NCBI GenBank assembly: GCA_938004235.1
Contig: CALKWL010000341.1
Location: 1 to 5,453 of the forward strand
Length of the DNA stretch: 5,453 nucleotides
DNA from: an uncultured Gammaproteobacteria bacterium
GTDB lineage: Bacteria > Pseudomonadota > Gammaproteobacteria > Halothiobacillales > Halothiobacillaceae
Reading direction: 5' to 3'
Part shown: one piece after another, positions 1-5,408 of the stretch
Numbering within the stretch: the first letter of the stretch is position 1
Layout: each line of letters starts with the position of its first letter
The notes under the pieces: model-generated
Told to the model about the DNA's origin: nothing
The model's database searches: none
Seen by the model: the letters and a program-made list of their open reading frames with translations, nothing else
Program-made: the position numbers and the translations under genes

Positions 1-57
1 GACGGCATACGATGTTGACGGACGTGACTGGAGTTCAGACGTGTGCTCTTCCGAGCT
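1..57 (+). other. Illumina P7-side adapter/index sequence (artefact)
   Basis: Bases 22-57 match the TruSeq-type read-2/P7 adapter, including the run GACTGGAGTTCAGACGTGTG followed by CTCTTCCGA. The bases before it (GACGGCATACGA) match the P7 flow-cell end with a short deletion, and the bases between look like an index. The last adapter bases appear as GAGCT where GATCT is expected, so the boundary with real DNA lies between about 54 and 57. This stretch is library sequence, not phage DNA, and any start codon in it, such as the GTG at 41, is meaningless. Confidence 0.95.
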
Positions 58-58
58 T

Positions 59-634
59 AAGCTTTATTACGTCAGAAACAGCACTTCTGGTTCGTTTAGC
101 CTGACGATCAAGAACGCCGTTGGCGGCACCGGGGTTGTCATTGAGCAGGGTAAGTTTACGCTGGTCTGGTGTAGCGCGGCGAACAATGAGGTCTATGCGC
201 TCAGTGCAATTACAGAGCTGCCAGATCCAATTAGCGCCGTGACAATCAACTCATCCGCCATCAATAACGCGACGATCAATGATGCATCGTTTGCAGGTTA
301 CAAAGAGGCGCTGATCTCACCATCAATTAGTTCGGGGGAGGTTGTATTTGATATGGCTAATGGCAACTTCTTCTCGGTTTCATTGACCGCGAATGTTACT
401 TCGATCTCGTTCGCAAACGTACCGGCAACGGGCGTTGTGCCCATTACGATTGAGTTCATACAGGACGCTACTGGCGGCAGAACGGTTACCGGGTGGCCCG
501 CCGCAGTGAAGTGGTCTGGTGGTAGCGCACCTGTCATTACGGCAGCTGCGAATGCTGTAGACGCGCTATCTGGCTATACGCGCAATGGCGGGGCCGCTAT
601 CCGCCTTGATCGCGCCATTGAGGATTCCAAGTAA
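59..634 (+). CDS. Tail-fibre-like protein, C-terminal part (5' truncated)
   Basis: This frame is open from the adapter junction and ends at TAA 632-634, so about 190 C-terminal residues are present and the true start lies outside the window. The centre has a short isoleucine/asparagine-rich stretch (VTINSSAINNATINDASF, about nt 238-291) of the kind seen before the tip domain of phage tail fibres. After it comes a serine/threonine/valine-rich beta domain (about nt 352-600) with the signature NGNFFSVSLTANVTSISF, then QDATGGRTVT, PAAVKW and ANAVDALSGYTRNGG. This series is familiar from C-terminal domains of phage tail fibre and minor tail proteins, where it probably contributes to trimerisation or receptor contact. 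The family usually reads TVTWPA; here a glycine is inserted (TVTGWPA). The gene is followed after one base by the LamG protein, so the two are probably co-transcribed. The fibre assignment is from recalled family resemblance; the receptor is unknown. Confidence 0.72.
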   Translation, partial: KLYYVRNSTSGSFSLTIKNAVGGTGVVIEQGKFTLVWCSAANNEVYALSAITELPDPISAVTINSSAINNATINDASFAGYKEALISPSISSGEVVFDMANGNFFSVSLTANVTSISFANVPATGVVPITIEFIQDATGGRTVTGWPAAVKWSGGSAPVITAAANAVDALSGYTRNGGAAIRLDRAIEDSK

Positions 635-635
635 T

Positions 636-3383
636 ATGTTGATGTTTCGACTGCTAACATTGGCCGGCGCAATAAAGCGAGCGATTGGCGCACCTCCTGT
701 CAATATATATTCAGACGTGGTAGTTGAAGATAATCCGATTGCTTATTGGCAATATGGAACTCAAACGCCAGCGAGTTCCTCCGACGCTTTCGATGGTGTA
801 AACGGTGACTCGCCGAATTGGAACGACTGGTTTCATTCGATTGCCAATACAATTTCAGCAGTGCCAAGTATTTTGGCGAATAAGATGCATTTTGAATGCT
901 ATTATGATGCGTCAAGCTATTCTTACGCGAAAAATGACCTTAGAAAATATATAGGGTTTGTTGGTGATTTTGATATAGAGATAAACTTTTCAAATTTCAC
1001 AGCAGATTCTGGTATGAATGCGATTTGCTGGTTGATATTTGATATTGATATGGGGCATTGGGTAGGTGCGCGCCGAGGCGCAGGGTTAAATCAATTCGTC
1101 TCAAATATTAACGGTGTTGGGCAGCAGACTTATTCACGTAGCAGCGCTTATGGTGGTCTGCGCGTCGTTCGTACCGGTAGTACCGTCACAACGTATCGCA
1201 AAGATGGCGGCGGCGCATGGACGCCAATGCATAGTGGTGTGTCTTGGGCATATAGCGATCCAGAGTCAATGGCGATTGGAGCGTGGTGCGATAACGCCGG
1301 CACGTCCGGCACGCTTTCGTTTGATATAGACTCGTTTACGATAAATTCTGCAAATGCATTTGGATTGCGATACGCGCGAGACAGTGTTGGTGACGCACAA
1401 CAATCGTCGCGTTTGTTAAACGCCGGAGGCACCCCGATTATAACTACAGGTATTACGGGAAATGACAACACGCTGTTGTTTAGAAATTCGCATAATATGA
1501 TGCTTAGAAGTAACGCAGCAGCTCTTAGTAATCTGTTTCACTCAGGCGCATCGCTAGAAGTGTGGGCAAAGCCTTCAAGACTTGGCAACAATATCATTGT
1601 CGCTAAAGATGCGGCAACTGCACTTGCGACAGATAATTATCGCGGGTGGGGTCTTCAGCACATGACAGACGCTCGTAAATTGAGATTCTATCAGCGCTTT
1701 GACAACGGAACTATCATGTCTGATGGTGTCTGGGAAGCAGACCCAGCGCTTATTATTGGTGCGCCATATTACACAGTTGTAAATTATTCTGCTGCAAGTT
1801 ACAGCAACAAACCAGAATACATAATTAATGGCGTTGTTGTTGATGTTACTGAAATTTCATCACCAGCCGTTGATCACGCTGCTGCGGACGATAGTGGGGC
1901 GTATTTTTGCGTTGGGGATTTGGACGTTTCGCAAGGGGCGTCGGCGGCTATATTCTCCGGCGTGATCGATGACACGGCGGTATATGGCGATGCTCTGGCG
2001 CTGTCTCGTGCAAGGGTGCATTATTTGTCTAGCGGTAACGTCAACTACAATACCACACTGCAATTAATGCAACCGAAAGCGGTCATGAGATTGAGCGATT
2101 ACGATCCACATTCGGCTTCTGTCGGGTTACTTTCGCACTTCGGAGGTGTAGATAATGGAACGACATTTATAGATGAAACTGGTAAAGCAATAACGCCATA
2201 CGGCGGCGCTGTTACTAAAACATCCATAAAGAAATTGGGATCGGCGTCTGCTTATTTTGATGGCGTTAATGATTATTTGAGTTTGTTGAACAATACAGCT
2301 TGGGACTTTGGCGCTGGTGACTATACGGTAGAGGCGTGGGTTTATTTGACCGCATTCCCAACTGGTGGAAATTGGGCAACTATCGTAAGCTGGCATACTA
2401 GCGGGTCTAACATTGGTTGGCGACTCGTGGTTGGCGAAACGGGAATGTTGCATTTCTCAACTGATGCGGGCGCAACTAACGGTTTCTTTACGAATGCTGG
2501 CGTAATTACGCTAGGCAAATGGCATCATGTTGCTGCCGTTGGTTATAACGGCGCGTCTCTTGGGTTTGTTGACGGAACGCTATTTGGAAATAGGTCATCA
2601 CATTCGATGGGGGTTGCGAATACACCTCTACGCATTGGTAGCACCGACGGTTCAAATTGGTTTTTTGCTGGCTATATAGACGAACTGCGCGTAACAAAGG
2701 GCGTCGCTAGATACACTAAAAACTTCACCCCATCGGCGTCAAGTTTTCCATATCCATCCAATACGGGTGCTAACGACGAGATTAGTGAAGTTACAGGCGC
2801 AAGCGGCGTATATCAAAATGCCCCAACACGAGGGCTTGACAGACTCGTAGCGTGTGACGAAAGCAGCACGAGCACAGGATTTAATGGGTCAACGCAATAT
2901 GTGACATTATCGCAGCCCGCTTTAAGCGCGGGAATAAGTGAATTTACTGTCGCGGCGTGGGTAAGGCCAGAGGCGCTATCTGGAGGTACGGATAGAAACA
3001 TTTGGTATAGCGGAGATGACGGTGAAGCTCTTCTAGCGCAGAATTCCGCTGATAAGTTTCGCTTTGGGGTAAAATTATCGGATGGTTCTTGGTATAACAC
3101 CACATCATCAATCTCGATAGCGCCAGATACAACCTATTTTGTCGTAGGGGTTTGGAAGAAGGGTGTAAGTTGCGATCTATTTGTAAATGGGGTTAGTGAA
3201 GATGTGATTGTTGTTCCTGATCTGTTTTTAGAAGACCCCGGGGCGAGTTACGGGCATTTCATTGCGAGGGGTCCGTCAACGGGTTATTTCCAAGGAAGGT
3301 TACAAGATGTTGGTATATTTGAAAAAGCCCTAACGGCAGATGAAGTTAGTTATTTGTTTGCCGTTGGCAGTCATGTGAATTGA
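636..3383 (+). CDS. Multi-domain LamG/concanavalin A-like tail protein (putative receptor-binding)
   Basis: This is a 915-residue protein. I prefer the ATG at 636: GAGGA (620-624) lies 11 bases upstream and the fibre stop ends one base before it. An in-frame ATG at 585 lies inside the previous gene without a clear Shine-Dalgarno. The N-terminus (residues 1-24) is short and amphipathic, with no clear signal peptide. Residues 25-41 carry the Y-x-D-x-V...DNPIAYW motif that opens many phage LamG-like modules. Four beta-sandwich modules follow. D1 (about 45-240) holds FDIEINF and GLRVVRTGSTVTTYRKDG. D2 (about 275-468) holds SLEVWAKP, YIINGVVVD and IDDTAVYGDALAL. D3 (about 496-705) holds FDGVNDYLSL, YTVEAWVY, WHHVAAV and YIDELRVTKGVARY. 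D4 (about 745-913) holds FNGSTQYVTLS, FTVAAWVRP, LFVNG and LQDVGIFEKALTADEV. Such modules usually bind glycans or proteins, and the position after a fibre gene suggests an adhesin or receptor-binding role on the tail. No catalytic domain is recognisable. The domain calls for D3 and D4 are strong; the function is inferred. Confidence 0.82.
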   Translation: MLMFRLLTLAGAIKRAIGAPPVNIYSDVVVEDNPIAYWQYGTQTPASSSDAFDGVNGDSPNWNDWFHSIANTISAVPSILANKMHFECYYDASSYSYAKNDLRKYIGFVGDFDIEINFSNFTADSGMNAICWLIFDIDMGHWVGARRGAGLNQFVSNINGVGQQTYSRSSAYGGLRVVRTGSTVTTYRKDGGGAWTPMHSGVSWAYSDPESMAIGAWCDNAGTSGTLSFDIDSFTINSANAFGLRYARDSVGDAQQSSRLLNAGGTPIITTGITGNDNTLLFRNSHNMMLRSNAAALSNLFHSGASLEVWAKPSRLGNNIIVAKDAATALATDNYRGWGLQHMTDARKLRFYQRFDNGTIMSDGVWEADPALIIGAPYYTVVNYSAASYSNKPEYIINGVVVDVTEISSPAVDHAAADDSGAYFCVGDLDVSQGASAAIFSGVIDDTAVYGDALALSRARVHYLSSGNVNYNTTLQLMQPKAVMRLSDYDPHSASVGLLSHFGGVDNGTTFIDETGKAITPYGGAVTKTSIKKLGSASAYFDGVNDYLSLLNNTAWDFGAGDYTVEAWVYLTAFPTGGNWATIVSWHTSGSNIGWRLVVGETGMLHFSTDAGATNGFFTNAGVITLGKWHHVAAVGYNGASLGFVDGTLFGNRSSHSMGVANTPLRIGSTDGSNWFFAGYIDELRVTKGVARYTKNFTPSASSFPYPSNTGANDEISEVTGASGVYQNAPTRGLDRLVACDESSTSTGFNGSTQYVTLSQPALSAGISEFTVAAWVRPEALSGGTDRNIWYSGDDGEALLAQNSADKFRFGVKLSDGSWYNTTSSISIAPDTTYFVVGVWKKGVSCDLFVNGVSEDVIVVPDLFLEDPGASYGHFIARGPSTGYFQGRLQDVGIFEKALTADEVSYLFAVGSHVN
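3322..3365 (-). terminator. Possible intrinsic terminator of the leftward gene
   Basis: Read on the minus strand, AACGGCA (3365-3359) can pair with TGCCGTT (3338-3332) as a perfect 7-bp stem with a 20-base loop. Five bases (AGGGC) and then TTTTT (3326-3322) follow. It starts 18 bases past the stop of the leftward gene, inside the 3' end of the convergent LamG gene. The loop is long and the T-run is short and offset, so this is only a weak candidate. The plus strand shows no matching U-tract. Confidence 0.3.
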
Positions 3384-3887
3384 TTAGGCTGTAGCATCGC
3401 CAAAGAACATCATCAATCCATTGGCGTTTTCGAGTGCTTGAAATTCAACCTCGAAGACGCGTTCTTTTTTGATCTGCCACGAAAGCGAAGTGGTACCGTC
3501 TGTAACGGCAAGCGGGATAGTGACTTTTTCATTCTCGTTCGATGATCCTACGGGCTGTAGGACAAGCTCTACGGCGTTTTCTCGCAGAAGTGTGCCCCCA
3601 GCTTCATAAACGTCCAATCGCTCCTTAGAAGCGTTTACAGTATGCGCGGAACCAGGCAAAGCCAGAAGCATGTTTTCCATTGTGCTTTCGGCAAACGGGA
3701 TCTTGATCATGATCTCACGCTTGGTGATGACGCGATCAGGCAGCACGCTCCCAAAGTGGTTGTCGTTGAGCATCCGTGAGGTGGTGCTTATAGAAAGCGT
3801 GACGCCGCCCTTAGTGAGCCCAATGTCTTCCCCGTCAATCTTCACGGTACAAGGGCCAAGTTTGACGTTTGAGGTATCGCAGGGCAT
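3384..3887 (-). CDS. Putative tail-tube-like virion protein
   Basis: This is a 167-residue protein starting at ATG (3887-3885, minus strand). GGAG (3899-3896) sits 8 bases upstream, and an extended -10 promoter lies about 35 bases upstream. There is no signal peptide, membrane segment or coiled coil. The sequence alternates like a beta-barrel protein. It opens with LGPCTVKIDGEDIGLTKGGV, then has a basic stretch (PDRVITKREIMIKIPFAE) and STMENMLLALPG. This resembles phage tail-tube proteins of about 150-200 residues that start with G-P-x-x-V-x-x-D-G-x-D-x-G-x-T-x-GGV, but the match is recalled and not computed. Alternatives are a capsid decoration protein or another virion protein of the same fold. 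It is the only leftward gene here, between a host-recognition gene and the lysis cassette, an odd place for a tube subunit. Its stop (TAA, 3386-3384) directly abuts the TGA of the convergent LamG gene. A separate promoter would suit a protein needed in many copies. Confidence 0.6.
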   Translation of the reverse strand: MPCDTSNVKLGPCTVKIDGEDIGLTKGGVTLSISTTSRMLNDNHFGSVLPDRVITKREIMIKIPFAESTMENMLLALPGSAHTVNASKERLDVYEAGGTLLRENAVELVLQPVGSSNENEKVTIPLAVTDGTTSLSWQIKKERVFEVEFQALENANGLMMFFGDATA

Positions 3888-3920
3888 GTATAAGACTCCA
3901 AGGGAAGTATAGGTACAAGA

Positions 3921-3929
3921 ATTATAACA
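3921..3929 (-). promoter_or_regulatory. Extended -10 promoter for the leftward gene
   Basis: The minus strand reads TGTTATAAT, a perfect TATAAT preceded by TGn, which is the extended -10 element recognised by sigma-70 without a good -35. The best -35 at 17-bp spacing (TTCAAG, minus strand of 3949-3944) is poor. Transcription would start near 3914 and give a leader of about 27 bases carrying the GGAG of the tail-tube-like gene. Confidence 0.6.
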
Positions 3930-3931
3930 TT

Positions 3932-3945
3932 AGTCAGCCATGACT
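3932..3945. repeat. Short dyad between the divergent promoters
   Basis: AGTCA (3932-3936) and TGACT (3941-3945) form a perfect 5-bp inverted repeat around GCCA. The dyad lies upstream of the leftward -10 and touches the rightward -35. That is a reasonable place for an operator, but five base pairs is short and chance is quite possible. Confidence 0.3.
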
Positions 3946-3973
3946 TGAATCTCTTGCGTCATTTGGTTAAAAT
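3945..3973 (+). promoter_or_regulatory. Candidate sigma-70 promoter for the lysis operon
   Basis: TTGAAT (3945-3950, 4 of 6 to consensus) is followed after exactly 17 bases by TAAAAT (3968-3973, 5 of 6). Transcription would start near 3980, about 32 bases before the holin ATG. The lysis genes overlap or abut all the way downstream, so one promoter here could drive the whole cassette. Phage lysis genes may also be read from a distant late promoter, but the leftward gene just upstream makes a local promoter more likely. Confidence 0.5.
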
Positions 3974-4011
3974 TGGCTTGTTGGTCATCCCTCAAGAGAT
4001 AGAGGTTTCTT

Positions 4012-4320
4012 ATGCGGAAAGAAGCATTGGATGCGGTCACCTCTATTCAGTGGGCTGACCGTACGTTTTTGACTGTGGTTCTTATGTTTGCAGCTGGTGC
4101 AGCCGCTCGGGTATTGGTAAGCGGTGAACCATTTAATATGCGGCGTTTTGTTGCGGAGATGCTCTTCGCATTTATCGGGGCGGTTATGCTGTGGTCTTTT
4201 GGGCTTCTGCAAGGAATGACCGCTCTTCAAATCATTTTCTTTGGCAGTCTTGGGAGTCTTGGTGGAGTTCGCTTAATTGAGTGGGGCATCAAGATAGCTA
4301 AGGCAGTGGGTAAAGACTAA
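4012..4320 (+). CDS. Holin (three-TM, LydA-like family)
   Basis: This 102-residue membrane protein would accumulate in the inner membrane and open at a set time, starting lysis. The ATG has AGAGGT (4001-4006) 5 bases upstream. Three hydrophobic segments are visible: about 18-38 (TFLTVVLMFAAGAAARVLV), 47-66 (VAEMLFAFIGAVMLWSFGLL) and 69-91 (a glycine-rich LGSLGGVRLIEW end). The first and second are separated by a charged link with MRRF, and the tail is basic (KIAKAVGKD). Size, three-TM topology and the RRFxAE...GA / GSLGG pattern fit phage holins related to LydA (Phage_holin_3 type). It is first in the lysis operon, and its TAA overlaps the next ATG (TAATG at 4318-4322), suggesting translational coupling. 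The exact Pfam family is a recalled resemblance; the holin role also rests on gene order. Confidence 0.8.
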   Translation: MRKEALDAVTSIQWADRTFLTVVLMFAAGAAARVLVSGEPFNMRRFVAEMLFAFIGAVMLWSFGLLQGMTALQIIFFGSLGSLGGVRLIEWGIKIAKAVGKD

Positions 4321-4532
4321 TGGGTGAAGTGATTCTTACATCTACCATTCTCAACTTTGTGTACCTGATTGTCGGATTCTTTGGCATGTGGGGTGCGCTG
4401 CGGGTCTTGGATTATGCAACTGGCGTTGATTTCAAAGATCGCCTTGCCAATATGGGCGACATTGCTTCTGCTATCTACTTTGGCGCTCGGATCGTTGCCA
4501 TCGCAATCTATTGCGGGCTCGCGCTTTCCTGA
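4320..4532 (+). CDS. Small two-TM lysis-cassette membrane protein (possible second holin or antiholin)
   Basis: This 70-residue protein starts at the ATG overlapping the holin stop by one base, with no strong Shine-Dalgarno, so it probably depends on coupled translation. There are two hydrophobic segments: about 10-30 (ILNFVYLIVGFFGMWGALRVL) is the first, written here without its neighbours, and about 48-69 (IYFGARIVAIAIYCGLAL) the second. A charged link between them contains DYATGVDFKDRL. Proteins with a GMWGALRxLD...TGxDFK...YFGxR pattern recur beside phage endolysins, from memory, usually as hypothetical proteins. Position and topology suggest a second holin or a holin regulator, but nothing in the sequence decides this. 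Its last 119 bases also encode, in the +1 frame, the N-terminus of the endolysin. Confidence 0.72.
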   Translation: MGEVILTSTILNFVYLIVGFFGMWGALRVLDYATGVDFKDRLANMGDIASAIYFGARIVAIAIYCGLALS

Positions 4533-5016
4533 CAGGTACGACAGCGAGATTCAATCAGCAACCAAGCGCTACATGCCGACCGTGCGGTGGCGTTTGTTGA
4601 AGGCTCAGTATTACCAGGAGTCGCTGTTGAACTCAGATGCCGTTTCGCATGTGGGTGCGCGAGGGGTAGCGCAGTTCATGCCTGGAACATGGACGCAGGT
4701 TTCACGCGAGCTTGGGTACGAGAGCGTTTCTCCACATGTAGCGAAGTACGCGATTAAGGCGGGCGCTTACTACATGGCGAAGCTCAGGAAGTCCTGGTCA
4801 GCGCCCCGATCAGAAGAGGACCGACACAACCTGGCGATGGCGTCGTACAACGCTGGGTTCGGAAACCTTCTCAAGTCGCAGAAAAAGTGTGGTGGCCCGA
4901 GTGGCTACGAGGAAATCGTCGCCTGTTTGCCGCAGGTAACTGGACATCACTCAGAAGAGACGATTGGCTACGTTAAGCGAATTCGTCATTTCTGGTACCT
5001 GATGGAGACGGAGTGA
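4414..5016 (+). CDS. Endolysin: SLT-type lytic transglycosylase with N-terminal signal peptide
   Basis: The protein is 200 residues from ATG 4414. The catalytic domain is of the soluble lytic transglycosylase (lysozyme-like) fold, which cleaves the MurNAc-GlcNAc bond of peptidoglycan and leaves 1,6-anhydroMurNAc. Expected motifs are present: the catalytic glutamate E69 in AQYYQES, GARGVAQFMPGTW (81-93) and LAMASYNAG (140-148). C159 and C171 could form a periplasmic disulfide. The C-terminus (HHSEETIGYVKRI) is typical of phage members. Start choice: the next in-frame ATG (4573) has no Shine-Dalgarno and would remove FPDRYDSEI, which looks like part of the mature family domain. ATG 4414 adds K8, a hydrophobic core (10-26) and an S-I-A cleavage site after residue 34, a convincing Sec signal. 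The Shine-Dalgarno is weak (GGG 4402-4404 or TTGGA 4407-4411). A TTG at 4369 is less likely. The first 119 bases overlap the upstream gene out of frame. The enzyme call is firm, the start moderate. Confidence 0.85.
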   Translation: MQLALISKIALPIWATLLLLSTLALGSLPSQSIAGSRFPDRYDSEIQSATKRYMPTVRWRLLKAQYYQESLLNSDAVSHVGARGVAQFMPGTWTQVSRELGYESVSPHVAKYAIKAGAYYMAKLRKSWSAPRSEEDRHNLAMASYNAGFGNLLKSQKKCGGPSGYEEIVACLPQVTGHHSEETIGYVKRIRHFWYLMETE

Positions 5017-5408
5017 TGTGGGGATTCATTGGTGGGTTTTTTGGCAAGGTGCTGACGGTGTTCACAGGAAGGACTTGGATAATTTGGCTGATAGCGGGTG
5101 CGCTGGCTGCTGGATTCGGGGGCGGTTGGTACGTTGCCGAGAAATTCTCTGACGCCGAAAAAGCAAAGCTGTATGAACAGGCGGCTATCCGGCAGGCGGA
5201 AGCAGTCCGTCGAACTATTGACCAGTACGAGACTATCTTGACCGCAAACGAGGAAGTCATCGGCGAATACGTGGGAACCGTGAATGACATTCGGCGTCAG
5301 GAGCGGATCGTCTACAAAGAGGTAATCAACTATGTCCCGGTTGAAGATAGTCATGATTGCAATGTCCCTATTGGTGTTGTCGGCGTGCTCAACCTCGCCC
5401 GTACCGGA
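5016..5408 (+). CDS. i-spanin (Rz-like), 3' end cut by adapter
   Basis: Too little remains for a stop codon: 131 phage codons are present, after which the frame runs into adapter. The ATG overlaps the endolysin stop (TGATG, 5014-5018), and GGAG (5004-5007) lies 8 bases upstream. A basic, short N-terminus is followed by one membrane segment (about 20-41, WIIWLIAGALAAGFGGGWYV) and a charged, alpha-helical periplasmic stretch (about 44-110, rich in E, K, R, Q). The end reads VYKEVINYVPVEDSHDC followed by NVPIGVVGVLN, the pattern seen near the C-terminus of inner-membrane spanin subunits. With the o-spanin it would bridge the envelope and disrupt the outer membrane after peptidoglycan is cut. Beyond 5408 the frame gives GRSEEHTSELQS, the familiar translation of Illumina adapter, which is not part of the protein. 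Given the family pattern, only a short piece is probably missing. Confidence 0.87.
5316..5323 (+). promoter_or_regulatory. Shine-Dalgarno of the nested o-spanin
   Basis: AAAGAGGT lies 8 bases before the ATG at 5332, inside the i-spanin coding sequence. It is one of the strongest ribosome binding sites in the window and supports real translation of the nested frame. Confidence 0.75.
5332..5408 (+). CDS. o-spanin (Rz1-like lipoprotein), nested in i-spanin, 3' truncated
   Basis: This frame is +1 to the i-spanin and starts at ATG 5332 behind the AAAGAGGT site. The 25 phage residues read MSRLKIVMIAMSLLVLSAC followed by STSPVP. That is a basic n-region, a short hydrophobic core and a lipobox (L-S-A-C) with the lipidated cysteine at residue 19, then the proline/serine start of a mature lipoprotein. 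Small outer-membrane lipoproteins nested out of frame in the Rz gene are the classic o-spanin (Rz1) arrangement. An in-frame ATG at 5353 is possible but would lose the basic residues. The frame stays open into the adapter, so the mature protein is almost entirely missing. Together with the i-spanin it identifies a Gram-negative host. Confidence 0.85.

Noticed and set aside
41..58. GTG start codon and first residues (CSSE) of the left-hand fibre frame
   Set aside because: These bases are adapter. The frame enters from outside the insert, so the protein is 5' truncated.
238..291. Possible repeat array in the Asn/Ile-rich part of the fibre
   Set aside because: The repetition is at residue level only (SAINNATIN) and too short and irregular for a DNA repeat or CRISPR.
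585..635. Upstream ATG (585) as start of the LamG protein
   Set aside because: It lies inside the fibre gene without a good ribosome binding site; ATG 636 follows GAGGA and fits the gene junction.
1148..1471. Minus-strand open frames beneath the LamG gene
   Set aside because: They lack ribosome binding sites and recognisable domains and lie opposite well-supported coding sequence.
3670..3912. Plus-strand open frame opposite the tail-tube-like gene
   Set aside because: No Shine-Dalgarno or domain; it is explained by the well-supported minus-strand gene.
4369..4413. TTG 4369 as endolysin start
   Set aside because: It would put Cys- and Arg-containing residues ahead of a complete signal peptide and has no Shine-Dalgarno.
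4573..5016. ATG 4573 as endolysin start
   Set aside because: No Shine-Dalgarno precedes it, and it removes FPDRYDSEI and the helix before the catalytic glutamate; an unexported enzyme remains possible but is less likely.
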